NCBI RefSeq assembly: GCF_041080655.1
Contig: NZ_CP163525.1
Coordinates: forward strand, 7,316,001 to 7,380,000
Source: Streptomyces sp. CG4
GTDB lineage: Bacteria; Actinomycetota; Actinomycetes; Streptomycetales; Streptomycetaceae
Reading direction: 5' to 3'
Length of the DNA: 64,000 bases
The translations under genes and the position numbers were made by a program. The notes under the pieces were generated by a model, which was given only the letters and a program-made list of their open reading frames with translations, did not search any database and was not told the DNA's origin. Positions 42,436-51,860 of the stretch are shown piece by piece (within the stretch, counting starts at the first letter, position 1; the number at the start of each line of letters is the position of its first letter).

Positions 42436-43167
42436 TCAGTACGCGCTGTTGACGTTGTCCATCGAGCCGTACCGGTGGGCCGCGTAGTTGGCGGCGGCGG
42501 TGATGTTGGCGACCGGGTCGTAGATGTTCCACGAGGTGCCGGACACGTGGTAGGCGTTGAAGGTCGGCTGGATGACCTGGAGCAGACCCTTGGACGGGAT
42601 GCCGTTGACGGCGTTGATGTCCCAGTTGTTGATGGCCATCGGGTTGCCCGAGGACTCCCGGATGATGTTGCGGTGCAGGCCGCTGTAGGAGCCCGGGATG
42701 TTGTGCTGCCTCATGATGTCCAGCGCCTGCCGGATCCAGCCGTCGAGGTTGTTCGCGTACGTCTTCGCGGCGACCGGCTGCATGTCGAGACGCTCGGTGG
42801 AGCGGCTCGCGGTCTGCTGCTGGGCGGCGCGGTCCTGCGCGGCCTTCTTGGCCGCGTCGGCGGCGTCGGCGGCCTTCTTCGCGGCGGCGGCCTCGTCGGC
42901 GGCCTTCTTCTGCGTGGCGAACGCGTCGAGCTTGACCGACTGGGTGGCGAGCTGGTCGGTGACCGTGCCCTTGACGTTCTTCAGCTGCGTGCCGGAGGCG
43001 ACCTTGACGTCGGCGGCCGGGGCGCCGTTGATGACGGTGCCCGTGTTGCCGGGGACGGCCGAGAGGGCCACGGCGGCGGCGCCGAGAGCGGCGACACCGG
43101 CGATGGCGATCTTGCCCTGCTTGGTCAGGGCACGACTATGGGCTCGGTTGAGAACGTTCTTGGGCAT
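42436..43167 (-). CDS. Secreted lytic transglycosylase (SLT domain)
   Basis: A 243-aa exported protein. The signal region GKIAIAGVAALGAAAVALSAV (about 18-38) leads to a polar section. A coiled coil of Ala, Lys and Asp (about 78-120) follows, and then an SLT-type domain (about 140-240) with IIRESSGNPMAIN (catalytic Glu), GIPSKGLLQVIQPTFNAY and NITAAANYAAHRYG. It should cleave the glycan strands of peptidoglycan. The 240-base leader has features of a c-di-AMP riboswitch, which is known to control wall hydrolases in this genus. Confidence 0.9.
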   Translation of the reverse strand: MPKNVLNRAHSRALTKQGKIAIAGVAALGAAAVALSAVPGNTGTVINGAPAADVKVASGTQLKNVKGTVTDQLATQSVKLDAFATQKKAADEAAAAKKAADAADAAKKAAQDRAAQQQTASRSTERLDMQPVAAKTYANNLDGWIRQALDIMRQHNIPGSYSGLHRNIIRESSGNPMAINNWDINAVNGIPSKGLLQVIQPTFNAYHVSGTSWNIYDPVANITAAANYAAHRYGSMDNVNSAY

Positions 43168-43174
43168 GGCTGAT

Positions 43175-43295
43175 GGACCTCTCGTGAGCGCGGAGGTCGC
43201 TCTGCACGTCCGCCGGGGGAATCGGTTCCTCCCGCACGAACGCCGGGGCCGGAAGACCCGCGGCGCTGAGCGACGGGAGCAATTCTTAGCGGCCG
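43175..43295 (-). promoter_or_regulatory. Candidate c-di-AMP (ydaO-type) riboswitch in transglycosylase leader
   Basis: On the minus strand the leader has CCGCTAAGAATTGC at its start, then CCCGTCGCT, a G/C-rich stem region, GCGGGAGGAACCGA, and AGAGCGACCTC before the gene. These pieces, in this order, resemble actinobacterial ydaO/c-di-AMP elements found upstream of wall-hydrolase genes. The usual GGGTGAA segment is not evident, so the element may be divergent or degenerate. Confidence 0.4.
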
Positions 43296-43352
43296 CAAAA
43301 TGCCCAGGCAAAGGTGTGACGTACGATCCCGGGTAGTGGATCAGGGAAGGGC

Positions 43353-43382
43353 AAAACGGGACAGACTGGAACGTCTGTCCCG
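43353..43382 (-). terminator. Intrinsic terminator of queA operon
   Basis: CGGGACAGAC-GTTCCA-GTCTGTCCCG reads on the minus strand as a perfect 10-bp stem followed by TTTTG. It lies about 85 bp after the queA stop, upstream of the transglycosylase leader. Confidence 0.8.
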
Positions 43383-43466
43383 TTCATAAAGGGCGGTTTA
43401 TCTCCTATGCACCTTCGTACGTGATGTGGACCCTATGTGCGGGCTCACATCGGAGACGTAACAGTT

Positions 43467-44549
43467 TCACCAGGAGTTGCCGTCGCAACGCTCTGAGTGA
43501 GGGGTCTCCTCCGGGAGGATGAGATGGACGTCGCCGAACTCGTGCCACAGGTAGAGCCCCCGCAGCGCCTCCTCGTACGCGCGGTCGACCCCGGCCCGCC
43601 CCGCGACCGCCTCCAGCATCAGCAGATGCGAGGCCTCCGGTTCGTGCAGCCCAGTCAGCAGCCCGTCCACCACCCGCACCCCGCGCCGCGGCGTCACGAC
43701 CAGATCCGTCCACCCCGCGGCCGCCCGCACCACCCCGTCAGGACCGGCCGCCGACTCCACGGCCCGCACGGCCGTCGTACCGACCGCGATCACCCTGCCA
43801 TCGCCCGCCCCGACGGCGTTGACCAGCCGCGCGGACGCCGCCGGTACCGCGAAGCGCTCCGGATACGGCGGCTCGTGCGCCTCCGCCGACGCCACTCCCG
43901 TGTGCAGCGTGACCGGCGCGAACTGCACGCCCCGGCTCACCAGCTCCGCCACCAGCCGCGCGGTGAACGGCCGCGCCGCACTCGGCATCTCCGCACTGCC
44001 CGCCCCGTCCGGCGCCGGCAGCGCGAACACCGTCTGGTACGCCGACAGCGGCTGATCCCGCTCCGTATAGGAGTAACGAATGGCCCGCCCGTACGCGCGC
44101 AGCAGCTCAAGGGCGTCCCCGGCCGCCCGAGCCCACCAGAGCCGCTCCCGGCGCGGGCTCAGTGGCTCCTCCAGTACCAGCCGCCCGGCCCCCGGCAGCA
44201 CCACCTCTGTTCCCGCGCGCGTGCCCGCACGCGGGCGCGTGGTGCCCCGTCCGTCCGGTTCCCGCAGCTCGACCGCCCACCGGCCGTCGTCCCCGCGCGT
44301 CGAGAAATGCACCACCACGCGCGCATGCCCGATCCGCCCGTCCACCGCCGCGGCCAGCGTGGGCGAGGTGTTCACCACCAGCAGGTCCCCGGCCCGCAGC
44401 AGCCGCGGCAGCTCGGCGAACGCGTGATGCGTCACCTCCGTACCGCGTGACACCAGCAGCCGTACGGCGTCCCGGTCCAGCCCCGGACCGCGCTGCTCGG
44501 CGGGCACGCGCGCGGACAGCTCCGGCGGAACCCGCACGGTGACGGTCAC
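43467..44549 (-). CDS. queA: QueA-like S-adenosylmethionine:tRNA ribosyltransferase-isomerase
   Basis: A 360-aa protein. Family landmarks are LRAGDLLVVNTSPTLAA, the central YQTVFA region, FTARLVAELVSRGVQFAPVTLHTG and GRVIAVGTTAVRAVES, ending with LYLWHEFGDVHLIL. QueA transfers the ribose of SAM to preQ1 in tRNA during queuosine synthesis. No tgt or other queuosine gene is in the window, so the substrate may differ. GTG 44549 follows GGAGG and overlaps the stop of the SDR gene (GTGA), so the two are coupled. Confidence 0.85.
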   Translation of the reverse strand: MTVTVRVPPELSARVPAEQRGPGLDRDAVRLLVSRGTEVTHHAFAELPRLLRAGDLLVVNTSPTLAAAVDGRIGHARVVVHFSTRGDDGRWAVELREPDGRGTTRPRAGTRAGTEVVLPGAGRLVLEEPLSPRRERLWWARAAGDALELLRAYGRAIRYSYTERDQPLSAYQTVFALPAPDGAGSAEMPSAARPFTARLVAELVSRGVQFAPVTLHTGVASAEAHEPPYPERFAVPAASARLVNAVGAGDGRVIAVGTTAVRAVESAAGPDGVVRAAAGWTDLVVTPRRGVRVVDGLLTGLHEPEASHLLMLEAVAGRAGVDRAYEEALRGLYLWHEFGDVHLILPEETPHSERCDGNSW

Positions 44550-45244
44550 CGCGCCTCCAGCAGCGCCGCCGCCGTGTACCGGCCGCTCGCCGGGCGCCGG
44601 TCCAGCAGCCGCACAAAAGCGGGAGCGATCCTCTCCGGCGCCGGCGTCCCCGACAGGTCCTCGCCCGGCTCCGCGGCGGCCAGCATCTCCGTCCGCATGC
44701 CGCCCGGATCGACCCACCACACCCGCAGCCCCGGCTCCTCCACCGCCAGTACCGCCGACAGCTGGTCCACCGCGGCCTTCGTCGCCCCGTACGCGCCCCA
44801 CGTGCGGTAGGCCTCCACCGCCGCGTCCGAGCTCACGTTGATCACCGCACCCGCCGGGGCCTCGCGCAGCAGCGGCAGCGCCTCGTGCAGCAGTCCCAGC
44901 GGCGCCACCACATTGGTCTCCAGCGCGGCCCGGAAGCCGTCCAACGGCTGGGCGCCGAGCGGAACCAGGGGCTCGGCCCCCAGGATCCCCGCGTTGTTCA
45001 CGACCAGATCCACCCCGCCGAGCGTGCGCGCCGCCGCCACCAGCTTCGCCCGGTGCCCGGCATCCGTGACATCCCCGGCCAGTGCCTCCACGCGCGTGCC
45101 GTGCCCGGCGACGCTCTCCGCGGCCTCCTTGAGAGCCGCGGCACCCCGGGCGTCCAGCACCAGATCCCAGCCCCGCGCGGCCAGCGCCTCGGCGAGCGCC
45201 TGCCCCAGGCCCTTAGAGGCCCCCGTGATGATCGCCACCGCCAT
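44546..45244 (-). CDS. Short-chain dehydrogenase/reductase
   Basis: A 232-aa classical SDR. Cofactor motif TGASKGLG (about 8-15), NNAGI (about 81-85), catalytic Ser in INVSSDA, and YGATK (about 146-150). Unlike the SDR at 8847-9602, all catalytic residues are present. ATG 45244 has GAGGGG about 9 bases upstream. It is the first gene of a two-gene operon with the queA-like gene. Substrate unknown. Confidence 0.9.
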   Translation of the reverse strand: MAVAIITGASKGLGQALAEALAARGWDLVLDARGAAALKEAAESVAGHGTRVEALAGDVTDAGHRAKLVAAARTLGGVDLVVNNAGILGAEPLVPLGAQPLDGFRAALETNVVAPLGLLHEALPLLREAPAGAVINVSSDAAVEAYRTWGAYGATKAAVDQLSAVLAVEEPGLRVWWVDPGGMRTEMLAAAEPGEDLSGTPAPERIAPAFVRLLDRRPASGRYTAAALLEAR

Positions 45245-45473
45245 GACTGCCGTCCCCTCGTCGCCCACCGTCCACCGCCGGACGGTGACCACACGGTAGG
45301 AACGGCACCGCCGCGGCCGCCTCGGACGCGGGCCGCAATAGAGAGGGGTCCTTCGGCGTACACCGCAGGCCGCGGGCCCGGGGACCTACCCCGGCGGTCC
45401 TAGGACCAGCGGACCGGGACCGGCCGCCACAGGTCCGATCCCCGCTGTCAGACCCCGCCGGTACCGTGAGGTC

Positions 45474-46643
45474 ATGAGTCAAGGCCCCCGGTCCGGCCTC
45501 GCCGCGGTCAGTGCCGCGCTGCTGGCCATGAGCAGGCATCTCGAGGTGCGCGACGTCCTCAAGACGATCGTCGCCTCCGCCCGCGAGCTGCTCGACGCGC
45601 AGTACGCCGCCCTCGGCGTCCCCGACGACCACGGCGGCTTCGCCCAGTTCGTCGTCGACGGAGTCAGCGACGCCCAGTGGAAGGCCATCGGCCCGCTGCC
45701 CCGGCAGCACGGCATCCTCGCCGCGATGCTGCACGAGGCCCGCCCCGAGCGCCTCGCCGACGTGCGCAAGGACCCCCGCTTCGAAGGCTGGCCGGCCGCG
45801 CACCCGGACCTGGCCGACTTCCTCGGCCTGCCGATCCGCGACGGCGACGAGGTCATCGGCGCCCTGTTCCTGGCCAACAAGCTGCGTCCTGTGGAGGGAC
45901 ACCCCCCATGCCCCAAGCCGGAGGGACGTTGCGGCTTCACCGTCGAGGACGAGGAACTGCTCGCCATCCTCGCCCAGCACGCCGCCATCGCCCTCACCAA
46001 CGCCCGGCTCTACGAACGCAGCCGCGAACTCACCATCGCCGAGGAGCGCTCCCGCCTCGCCCATGAACTGCACGACGCGGTCAGTCAGAAGCTCTTCTCA
46101 CTGCGCCTGACCGCTCAGGCCGCGGCGGCCCTCGTCGACCGCGACCCCGCCCGCGCCAAGGGCGAACTGCACCAGGTCGCCGCGCTCGCCGCCGAGGCCG
46201 CCGACGAACTGCGCGCCGCCGTCGTGGAGTTGCGCCCCGCCGCCCTGGACGAGGACGGCCTGATCGCCACCCTGCGCACCCAGACCCAGGTGCTCGACCG
46301 CGCCCACACCGCGCGCGTGACCTTCGCGAGCAACGGCTTCCGCGCCCTGCCCGCCGCCCAGGAGGAAGCCCTGCTCAGGGTCGCCCAGGAGGCCCTGCAC
46401 AACGCACTGCGCCACTCCGGCGCCGCACACGTCGACGTGAGCATGGGCCGGCGCGGCAGCGCAGCCGTGCTGCGCGTCACCGACGACGGAGGTGGCTTCG
46501 ACCCCACGGCGGTCCGCCGCGCCGGCCGGCATCTCGGCCTGGTCTCGATGCGGGACCGCGCCAGCGGCGTCGGCGGCACGCTGACGGTGGACTCGGTGCC
46601 CGGCAAGGGCACCACGATCGAGATGGAGGTCCCCGGTGGCTGA
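45474..46643 (+). CDS. GAF-domain sensor histidine kinase (NarL/NreB class)
   Basis: A 389-aa cytoplasmic kinase with no membrane helix. An N-terminal GAF domain (about 20-180) contains AQYAALGV and GLPIRDGDEVIGALFLANK. The HisKA_3 helix reads EERSRLAHELHDAVSQKLFSL, with the phospho-acceptor His near residue 199. The ATPase domain has ALHNALRHSGA (N box) and VTDDGGGFDP. The GAF domain may sense a ligand, haem or redox state; a Cys-Pro-Cys-like PPCPKPEGRC insertion (about 144-153) is worth noting. It overlaps the response-regulator gene by 8 bp. Confidence 0.93.
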   Translation: MSQGPRSGLAAVSAALLAMSRHLEVRDVLKTIVASARELLDAQYAALGVPDDHGGFAQFVVDGVSDAQWKAIGPLPRQHGILAAMLHEARPERLADVRKDPRFEGWPAAHPDLADFLGLPIRDGDEVIGALFLANKLRPVEGHPPCPKPEGRCGFTVEDEELLAILAQHAAIALTNARLYERSRELTIAEERSRLAHELHDAVSQKLFSLRLTAQAAAALVDRDPARAKGELHQVAALAAEAADELRAAVVELRPAALDEDGLIATLRTQTQVLDRAHTARVTFASNGFRALPAAQEEALLRVAQEALHNALRHSGAAHVDVSMGRRGSAAVLRVTDDGGGFDPTAVRRAGRHLGLVSMRDRASGVGGTLTVDSVPGKGTTIEMEVPGG

Positions 46644-47277
46644 CGCGATCAGGGTGCTGCTCGTCGACGACCACCAGGTCGTCCGCCGGGGCCTGCGCAC
46701 CTTCCTGGAAGTGCAGGACGACATAGAGGTCGTCGGCGAGGCCGCCGACGGCGCCGAGGGCGTGGCCCGCGCCGAGGAGCTGCGCCCGGACGTCGTGCTG
46801 ATGGACGTCAAGATGCCGGGCATGGACGGCATCGACGCCCTGCGTCGGCTGCGCGAACTCGACAACCCCGCGCGCGTGCTGATCGTCACCAGCTTCACCG
46901 AGCAGCGCACGGTCGTACCGGCCCTGCGCGCGGGCGCCGCCGGTTACGTCTACAAGGACGTGGACCCCGATGCCCTCGCCGGCGCCATCCGCTCCGTGCA
47001 CGCCGGGCACATCCTGCTCCAGCCGGAGGTCGCCGGCGCCCTGCTCTCCCAGGAGGAGGCCAACTCGCCCCAGAGCAGAGGCAGTTCCCTCACCGACCGG
47101 GAGCGCGAGGTGCTCGGCCTGATCGCGGACGGCCGTTCCAACCGCGAGATCGCCCGCGCCCTCGTGCTGTCCGAGAAGACCGTCAAGACGCATGTCTCCA
47201 ACATCCTGATGAAGCTCGACCTCGCCGACCGCACCCAGGCCGCGCTGTGGGCCGTTCGCCATGGCCTGACCGGCTGA
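46636..47277 (+). CDS. LuxR/NarL-type response regulator
   Basis: A 213-aa regulator. Receiver domain: DDHQVVRRG (acidic pair), Asp57 in VLMDVKMPGMDG, Thr in VTSFTEQ, Lys in VYKDVDP. The C-terminal LuxR helix-turn-helix (about 150-210) has LTDREREVLGLIADGRSNREIARAL and KTVKTHVSNILMKL. GGAGG precedes GTG 46636. It is the cognate partner of the overlapping kinase gene. The chaplin gene follows downstream; whether it is a target is unknown. Confidence 0.94.
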   Translation: MADAIRVLLVDDHQVVRRGLRTFLEVQDDIEVVGEAADGAEGVARAEELRPDVVLMDVKMPGMDGIDALRRLRELDNPARVLIVTSFTEQRTVVPALRAGAAGYVYKDVDPDALAGAIRSVHAGHILLQPEVAGALLSQEEANSPQSRGSSLTDREREVLGLIADGRSNREIARALVLSEKTVKTHVSNILMKLDLADRTQAALWAVRHGLTG

Positions 47278-47449
47278 AACACCCTCACCAAGGCCTCACC
47301 GAGGGCAACCCGAAGGGTCAGGTTATGGACTGAGATTCATACCGTCGTGGGAAAGTCCCCCGGATGGCGCATCCATCCGACGATATCCGCCGTTCTCCAG
47401 TGCGTGCTGCGGCGAACCGCCGCGGTGAATGTCTAGGAGGGGTTGGAAA

Positions 47450-47695
47450 GTGAAGAACCTGAAGAAGGTCGCGGCCGTGGCGATGGTGGCCGGTGGCCTG
47501 GTGGCCGCCGGAGCGGGGATGGCCTCCGCCACGGAGGGCGCCCACGCCTGCGGCAGCGCCCAGAGCTCCCCGGGCGTTGTCTCGGGCAACCTCGTCCAGG
47601 CCCCGGTGCACGTCCCGCTGAACGTGGTCGGCAACACCGCGAGCGTGATCGGCGTGCTGAACCCCGCCATCGGCAACGTTGGCGTCAACAGCTGA
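47450..47695 (+). CDS. chpE: Short chaplin ChpE
   Basis: An 81-aa hydrophobic surface protein: signal peptide (about 1-27, KNLKKVAAVAMVAGG then AxA), followed by one chaplin domain starting at SPGVVSGN and ending GNVGVNS. Chaplins self-assemble into amyloid films that let aerial hyphae break the surface. The two cysteines found in other chaplins (NVCGN, NTCVN) are replaced by Val and Gly, as in ChpE. One cysteine (Cys34, HACGS) lies before the domain, which I do not recall from typical ChpE. GTG 47450 follows TAGGAGGGG. Confidence 0.95.
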   Translation: MKNLKKVAAVAMVAGGLVAAGAGMASATEGAHACGSAQSSPGVVSGNLVQAPVHVPLNVVGNTASVIGVLNPAIGNVGVNS

Positions 47696-47718
47696 GAACC
47701 ACTGAGGTCCACTTCTCG

Positions 47719-47752
47719 GCGCCGGCCGGGCGAAGAACAGCCCGTCCGGCGC
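47719..47752. terminator. Hairpin after chpE
   Basis: GCGCCGG...CGGGC pairs with GCCCG...CCGGCGC. The right arm with CTTGAG is a common Streptomyces 3' motif. It lies between the convergent chpE and hypothetical genes. Confidence 0.6.
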
Positions 47753-47768
47753 TTGAGTACGGGGTCGT

Positions 47769-48557
47769 TCAGCGGACTCCTCGCTCCCGCTCCTCCACAA
47801 TCGAGTTGTAGGCCGCGACCTGCGCCCGCCGGGCCGTCCGCTCCACCGGCCGCAGCGCCTCGGACCTGGCGGCCATCTCCGCGGACGTGACCGCCGCCCC
47901 GTGCCCGTTGTCGTACGCCAGCGACACCAGCAGGGCGACCCGCCGCGCCAGCTCCAACACCCGCACCGCACGCGGCGGATAACCCGGCGCCAGCACCTCG
48001 CGCCCGCGCTCGGCCCGCGCCCGGTACGCGTCGATCGCCGCCTCCGCCACCGGCCCCGACCCGGCGACGTCCAGCTTCGACAGCACCTGGGTCGCCTCGC
48101 GCAGCGCCTCCGCCAGCTCCCGCTCGGCTTCGCCCAGTGACGGCACATCGGCGGGCGGAGCCTCCCGCACCGGCAGCACGTGCCAGACCACCTCGGCATG
48201 TACATCACCGGCGGGACCGGCCTCGTACACCTCGGGCACCAGGCCGAACGCGGCCCCGAAGCAGACCACCGCCTCCTCGGCGTCCAGAGCCCGCGCATTG
48301 AACTCCGGCGGCCCGCTCAGGCCCAGCGGATGCCCCGGTGCGGGCAGCGCCACCCGCAGGCCGGTCACCCCCAGCGTCCGCAGCCGCCCCAGCGCGAGCG
48401 TGAGCCCGACCGGTGCGGACTCCCCGGGCAGCCCCTCCACCCGGTGCACCGTGTCCTCGGCCACAATGGCGAGCACGGCGTCATCCGGTGAGACAAGTCC
48501 GGCCAAAAGGGCATTTCCCCAAGCGGCAAGGCGTCCTGAACGCGGTTCCGAGAGCAT
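47769..48557 (-). CDS. Conserved Streptomyces hypothetical protein, 262 aa
   Basis: No family recognised. The first half is alpha/beta (TLGVTGLRVALPAPGHPLGLSG, AVVCFGAAFGLVPEVYE). The second half (about 130-255) is helical and charged with heptad-like spacing. There is no signal peptide or membrane helix. GGAGG precedes ATG 48557. The gene converges on chpE and diverges from the ABC ATPase gene. Confidence 0.8.
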   Translation of the reverse strand: MLSEPRSGRLAAWGNALLAGLVSPDDAVLAIVAEDTVHRVEGLPGESAPVGLTLALGRLRTLGVTGLRVALPAPGHPLGLSGPPEFNARALDAEEAVVCFGAAFGLVPEVYEAGPAGDVHAEVVWHVLPVREAPPADVPSLGEAERELAEALREATQVLSKLDVAGSGPVAEAAIDAYRARAERGREVLAPGYPPRAVRVLELARRVALLVSLAYDNGHGAAVTSAEMAARSEALRPVERTARRAQVAAYNSIVEERERGVR

Positions 48558-48707
48558 GCCTCCACCCTAAGGACCGGACCGAAGGAATGGAGCGGCGTAC
48601 TCGTGGCGTAGATTTCATGAGGGGGCTGCGTCCACCGGCGCGGCGGACCACCCACTGGCGTACGCGACGGCCGACACCGGCACACTGCAAGGGGAGACAA
48701 CGCGCTC

Positions 48708-49499
<792 letters not shown>

Positions 49500-49561
49500 C
49501 CCCCCTCGGCGCTTCGCCTCGCGCCCTGTCCGCCGCCCGACCGCGGCCCTACCATGACCGT

Positions 49562-49993
49562 GTGAACGACATCGACGCATGGGTGTGGTGGCTCGTCGGC
49601 GCGGCGGCGCTCGGAATCCCCCTCGTGGTCACCGCGATGCCGGAATTCGGCATGCTCGCGGTGGGAGCCGTCGCGGCCGCCGTCGTGGCCGGACTCGGCT
49701 TCGACGCCGTGCTCCAGGTCCTCACGTTCGTCGTCGTCTCCGTCGCGCTCATCGCCGTGGTCCGCCCCATCGCGGCCCGGCACAGCAGACAACGCCCCCA
49801 ACTCGCCACCGGTGTCGACGCCTTGAAGGGCAAACAGGCCGTCGTCCTCGAACGCGTCGACGGCGGTGGCGGCCGTATCAAGCTCGCCGGAGAGATCTGG
49901 TCGGCCCGCGCCCTCGACACCGGCCGCGCCTACGAGGTGGGCCAGGAGGTGGACGTCGTGGACATCGAAGGGGCCACCGCCATCGTCATCTGA
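49562..49993 (+). CDS. NfeD family membrane protein
   Basis: A 143-aa protein with membrane helices (about 8-25, 30-48 and 50-68) and a C-terminal OB-fold domain (about 80-143: LKGKQAVVLERVDGGGGRIKLAGEIWSAR and GQEVDVVDIEGATAIVI). Short NfeD proteins pair with stomatin/SPFH proteins in membrane quality control. The SPFH gene follows about 100 bp downstream. It starts at GTG 49562. Confidence 0.92.
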   Translation: MNDIDAWVWWLVGAAALGIPLVVTAMPEFGMLAVGAVAAAVVAGLGFDAVLQVLTFVVVSVALIAVVRPIAARHSRQRPQLATGVDALKGKQAVVLERVDGGGGRIKLAGEIWSARALDTGRAYEVGQEVDVVDIEGATAIVI

Positions 49994-50094
49994 GGCATCC
50001 GGCCCACGAGTTGGACGAAGTCTGTCAGACTCGACCAGCAAGATCTTCTACAGGTACGGGATCTGCCGAGGCGGAGAGGGGTACAGGGAGCACG

Positions 50095-51054
50095 ATGGAA
50101 CCGGTCATCATCGTCCTGGTCATTCTGGTGGTGTTGGTCTTCATCGCCCTGATCAAGACCATCCAGGTCATCCCACAGGCCAGCGCAGCCATCGTCGAGC
50201 GCTTCGGCCGCTACACACGCACCCTGAACGCGGGCCTGAACATCGTGGTCCCGTTCATCGACACCATCCGCAACCGCATCGACCTGCGCGAACAGGTCGT
50301 ACCGTTCCCGCCCCAGCCGGTGATCACCCAGGACAACCTGGTCGTCAACATCGACACGGTCATCTACTACCAGGTGACGGACGCCCGCGCGGCCACCTAC
50401 GAAGTCGCCAGCTACATCCAGGCGATCGAGCAGCTGACGGTCACCACGCTCCGCAACATCATCGGCGGCATGGACCTCGAACGCACCCTGACCTCCCGCG
50501 AGGAGATCAACGCAGCTCTGCGCGGCGTCCTCGACGAGGCGACCGGCAAGTGGGGCATCCGCGTCAACCGCGTCGAGCTGAAGGCCATCGAGCCGCCGAC
50601 CTCCATCCAGGACTCGATGGAGAAGCAGATGCGCGCCGACCGTGACAAGCGCGCCGCGATCCTCACCGCGGAAGGTACGCGCCAGGCCGCCATTCTCACC
50701 GCGGAGGGCGAGAAGCAGTCCCAGATCCTGCGCGCCGAAGGTGAGGCCAAGGCCGCCGCCCTGCGCGCGGAGGGCGAGGCCCAGGCGGTCCGTACGGTCT
50801 TCGAGGCGATCCACGCCGGAGACCCGGACCAGAAGCTCCTCTCCTACCAGTACCTCCAGATGCTCCCGAAGATCGCCGAGGGCGACGCCAACAAGCTCTG
50901 GATCGTCCCCAGCGAAATCGGCGACGCCCTCAAGGGCCTCTCCGGCGCCATGGGCAACTTCGGCTCCCTGGGCGGCGGTTCGGGCAACAACGGAAAATCC
51001 GTCCCGCCCCAGAACAACGGCCCGGACCGCTGGGAAAAGCCGAACATCGACTGA
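50095..51054 (+). CDS. SPFH/band 7 (stomatin-like, QmcA-type) protein
   Basis: A 319-aa protein: one N-terminal membrane helix (about 3-24), SPFH domain (about 25-185, VIPQASAAIVERFGRYTRTLNAG), a coiled coil (about 185-245) with the repeat ILTAEGxxQAAILTAEG, and a Gly/Asn-rich disordered tail. Such proteins form ring-like membrane scaffolds and work with NfeD proteins. GGGAG lies 6 bases before the ATG. Confidence 0.93.
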   Translation: MEPVIIVLVILVVLVFIALIKTIQVIPQASAAIVERFGRYTRTLNAGLNIVVPFIDTIRNRIDLREQVVPFPPQPVITQDNLVVNIDTVIYYQVTDARAATYEVASYIQAIEQLTVTTLRNIIGGMDLERTLTSREEINAALRGVLDEATGKWGIRVNRVELKAIEPPTSIQDSMEKQMRADRDKRAAILTAEGTRQAAILTAEGEKQSQILRAEGEAKAAALRAEGEAQAVRTVFEAIHAGDPDQKLLSYQYLQMLPKIAEGDANKLWIVPSEIGDALKGLSGAMGNFGSLGGGSGNNGKSVPPQNNGPDRWEKPNID

Positions 51055-51077
51055 GGGCTACCGGAAAACGCCGGATT

Positions 51078-51101
51078 CCCCGCGCCCCTCAGGGCGCGGG
51101 G
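51078..51101. repeat. Second Streptomyces REP-like hairpin
   Basis: CCCCGCGCCC-CTCA-GGGCGCGGGG (10-bp stem) is followed by GTATCAATATGCGACTCCGCCGCGTGGG, a familiar extragenic repeat context in this genus. It is between convergent genes and may act as a terminator. Confidence 0.6.
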
Positions 51102-51185
51102 ACGTATCAATATGCGACTCCGCCGCGTGGGCGCGATCAACCAAAGACATCCTGCAGCCGCCGCCACGGCGAACTCGGCAGACGA

Positions 51186-51692
51186 TCAGGCAGCATCTCG
51201 AGCAAGCCACTCAGGAAGCGCATCGAAGTCCTCCCGCCCCAAAGCCAAGAGCATCGCATCGGCCGGCGTCGGCTCGAACGGCTCCCGAAGAAGATCCATA
51301 CCGGCCTGCTGGGGAGTCCGGTCGGCCTTCCGGTGATTGTCCTCCGCACACGCGGCCACCGTATTCAGCCACGTGTCCTGCCCACCCTGCGCCCTCGGCA
51401 CCACATGGTCCACGGTCGTCGCCCTGCGCCCGCAGTACGCGCACCGGTGCCGGTCCCGGACCAGCACACCCCGCCTCGACCACGGCGCCTGTCTTCGGAA
51501 TGGCACCCGTACATACCTGCACAGCCTGATCACCCGAGGCGCGGGTATGTCCACATCGGCACCGCGCATACGCAGCTCGGGATGGGCCTGCTCGACGACG
51601 GCCTTGTCCTGGAGCACCAGAACGACGGCTCGATTCAACGTCACCGTCGACAGCGGCTCGAAGCTCGCATTCAGAACCAGCGTGTCCCGCAT
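51186..51692 (-). CDS. HNH endonuclease
   Basis: A 168-aa protein. MRDTLVLNASFEPLSTVTLNRAV is the usual opening of this actinobacterial HNH group. The nuclease motif is CAYCGRRATTVDHVVPRAQGG, with DH as the HN part and a zinc-type CxxC, continuing to WLNTVAACAEDNHRK. Targets are unknown; repair or mobile-element origins are possible. ATG 51692 follows GGGAGG. Confidence 0.9.
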   Translation of the reverse strand: MRDTLVLNASFEPLSTVTLNRAVVLVLQDKAVVEQAHPELRMRGADVDIPAPRVIRLCRYVRVPFRRQAPWSRRGVLVRDRHRCAYCGRRATTVDHVVPRAQGGQDTWLNTVAACAEDNHRKADRTPQQAGMDLLREPFEPTPADAMLLALGREDFDALPEWLARDAA

Positions 51693-51772
51693 TCCAGCCC
51701 ACCTCCCGTGCGCACCTGCCCACCCCCGGCGGGCTGGGATCAACTCTGTACGGGCGCGCCGAGATGGACAAC

Positions 51773-51820
51773 GCAATAAAAAATGCCCGCCTCCGATCAC
51801 GTCCAAGACCGGAGGCGGGC
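51773..51820 (-). terminator. Intrinsic terminator of the PEBP gene
   Basis: GCCCGCCTCCG and CGGAGGCGGGC form an 11-bp stem, and on the minus strand ATTTTTTATTG follows. This is a textbook terminator about 40 bp after the PEBP stop. Confidence 0.9.
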
Positions 51821-51860
51821 AAACGTTCAATGAACGCTCGGCTGAATCGCGGCGCTGCGC

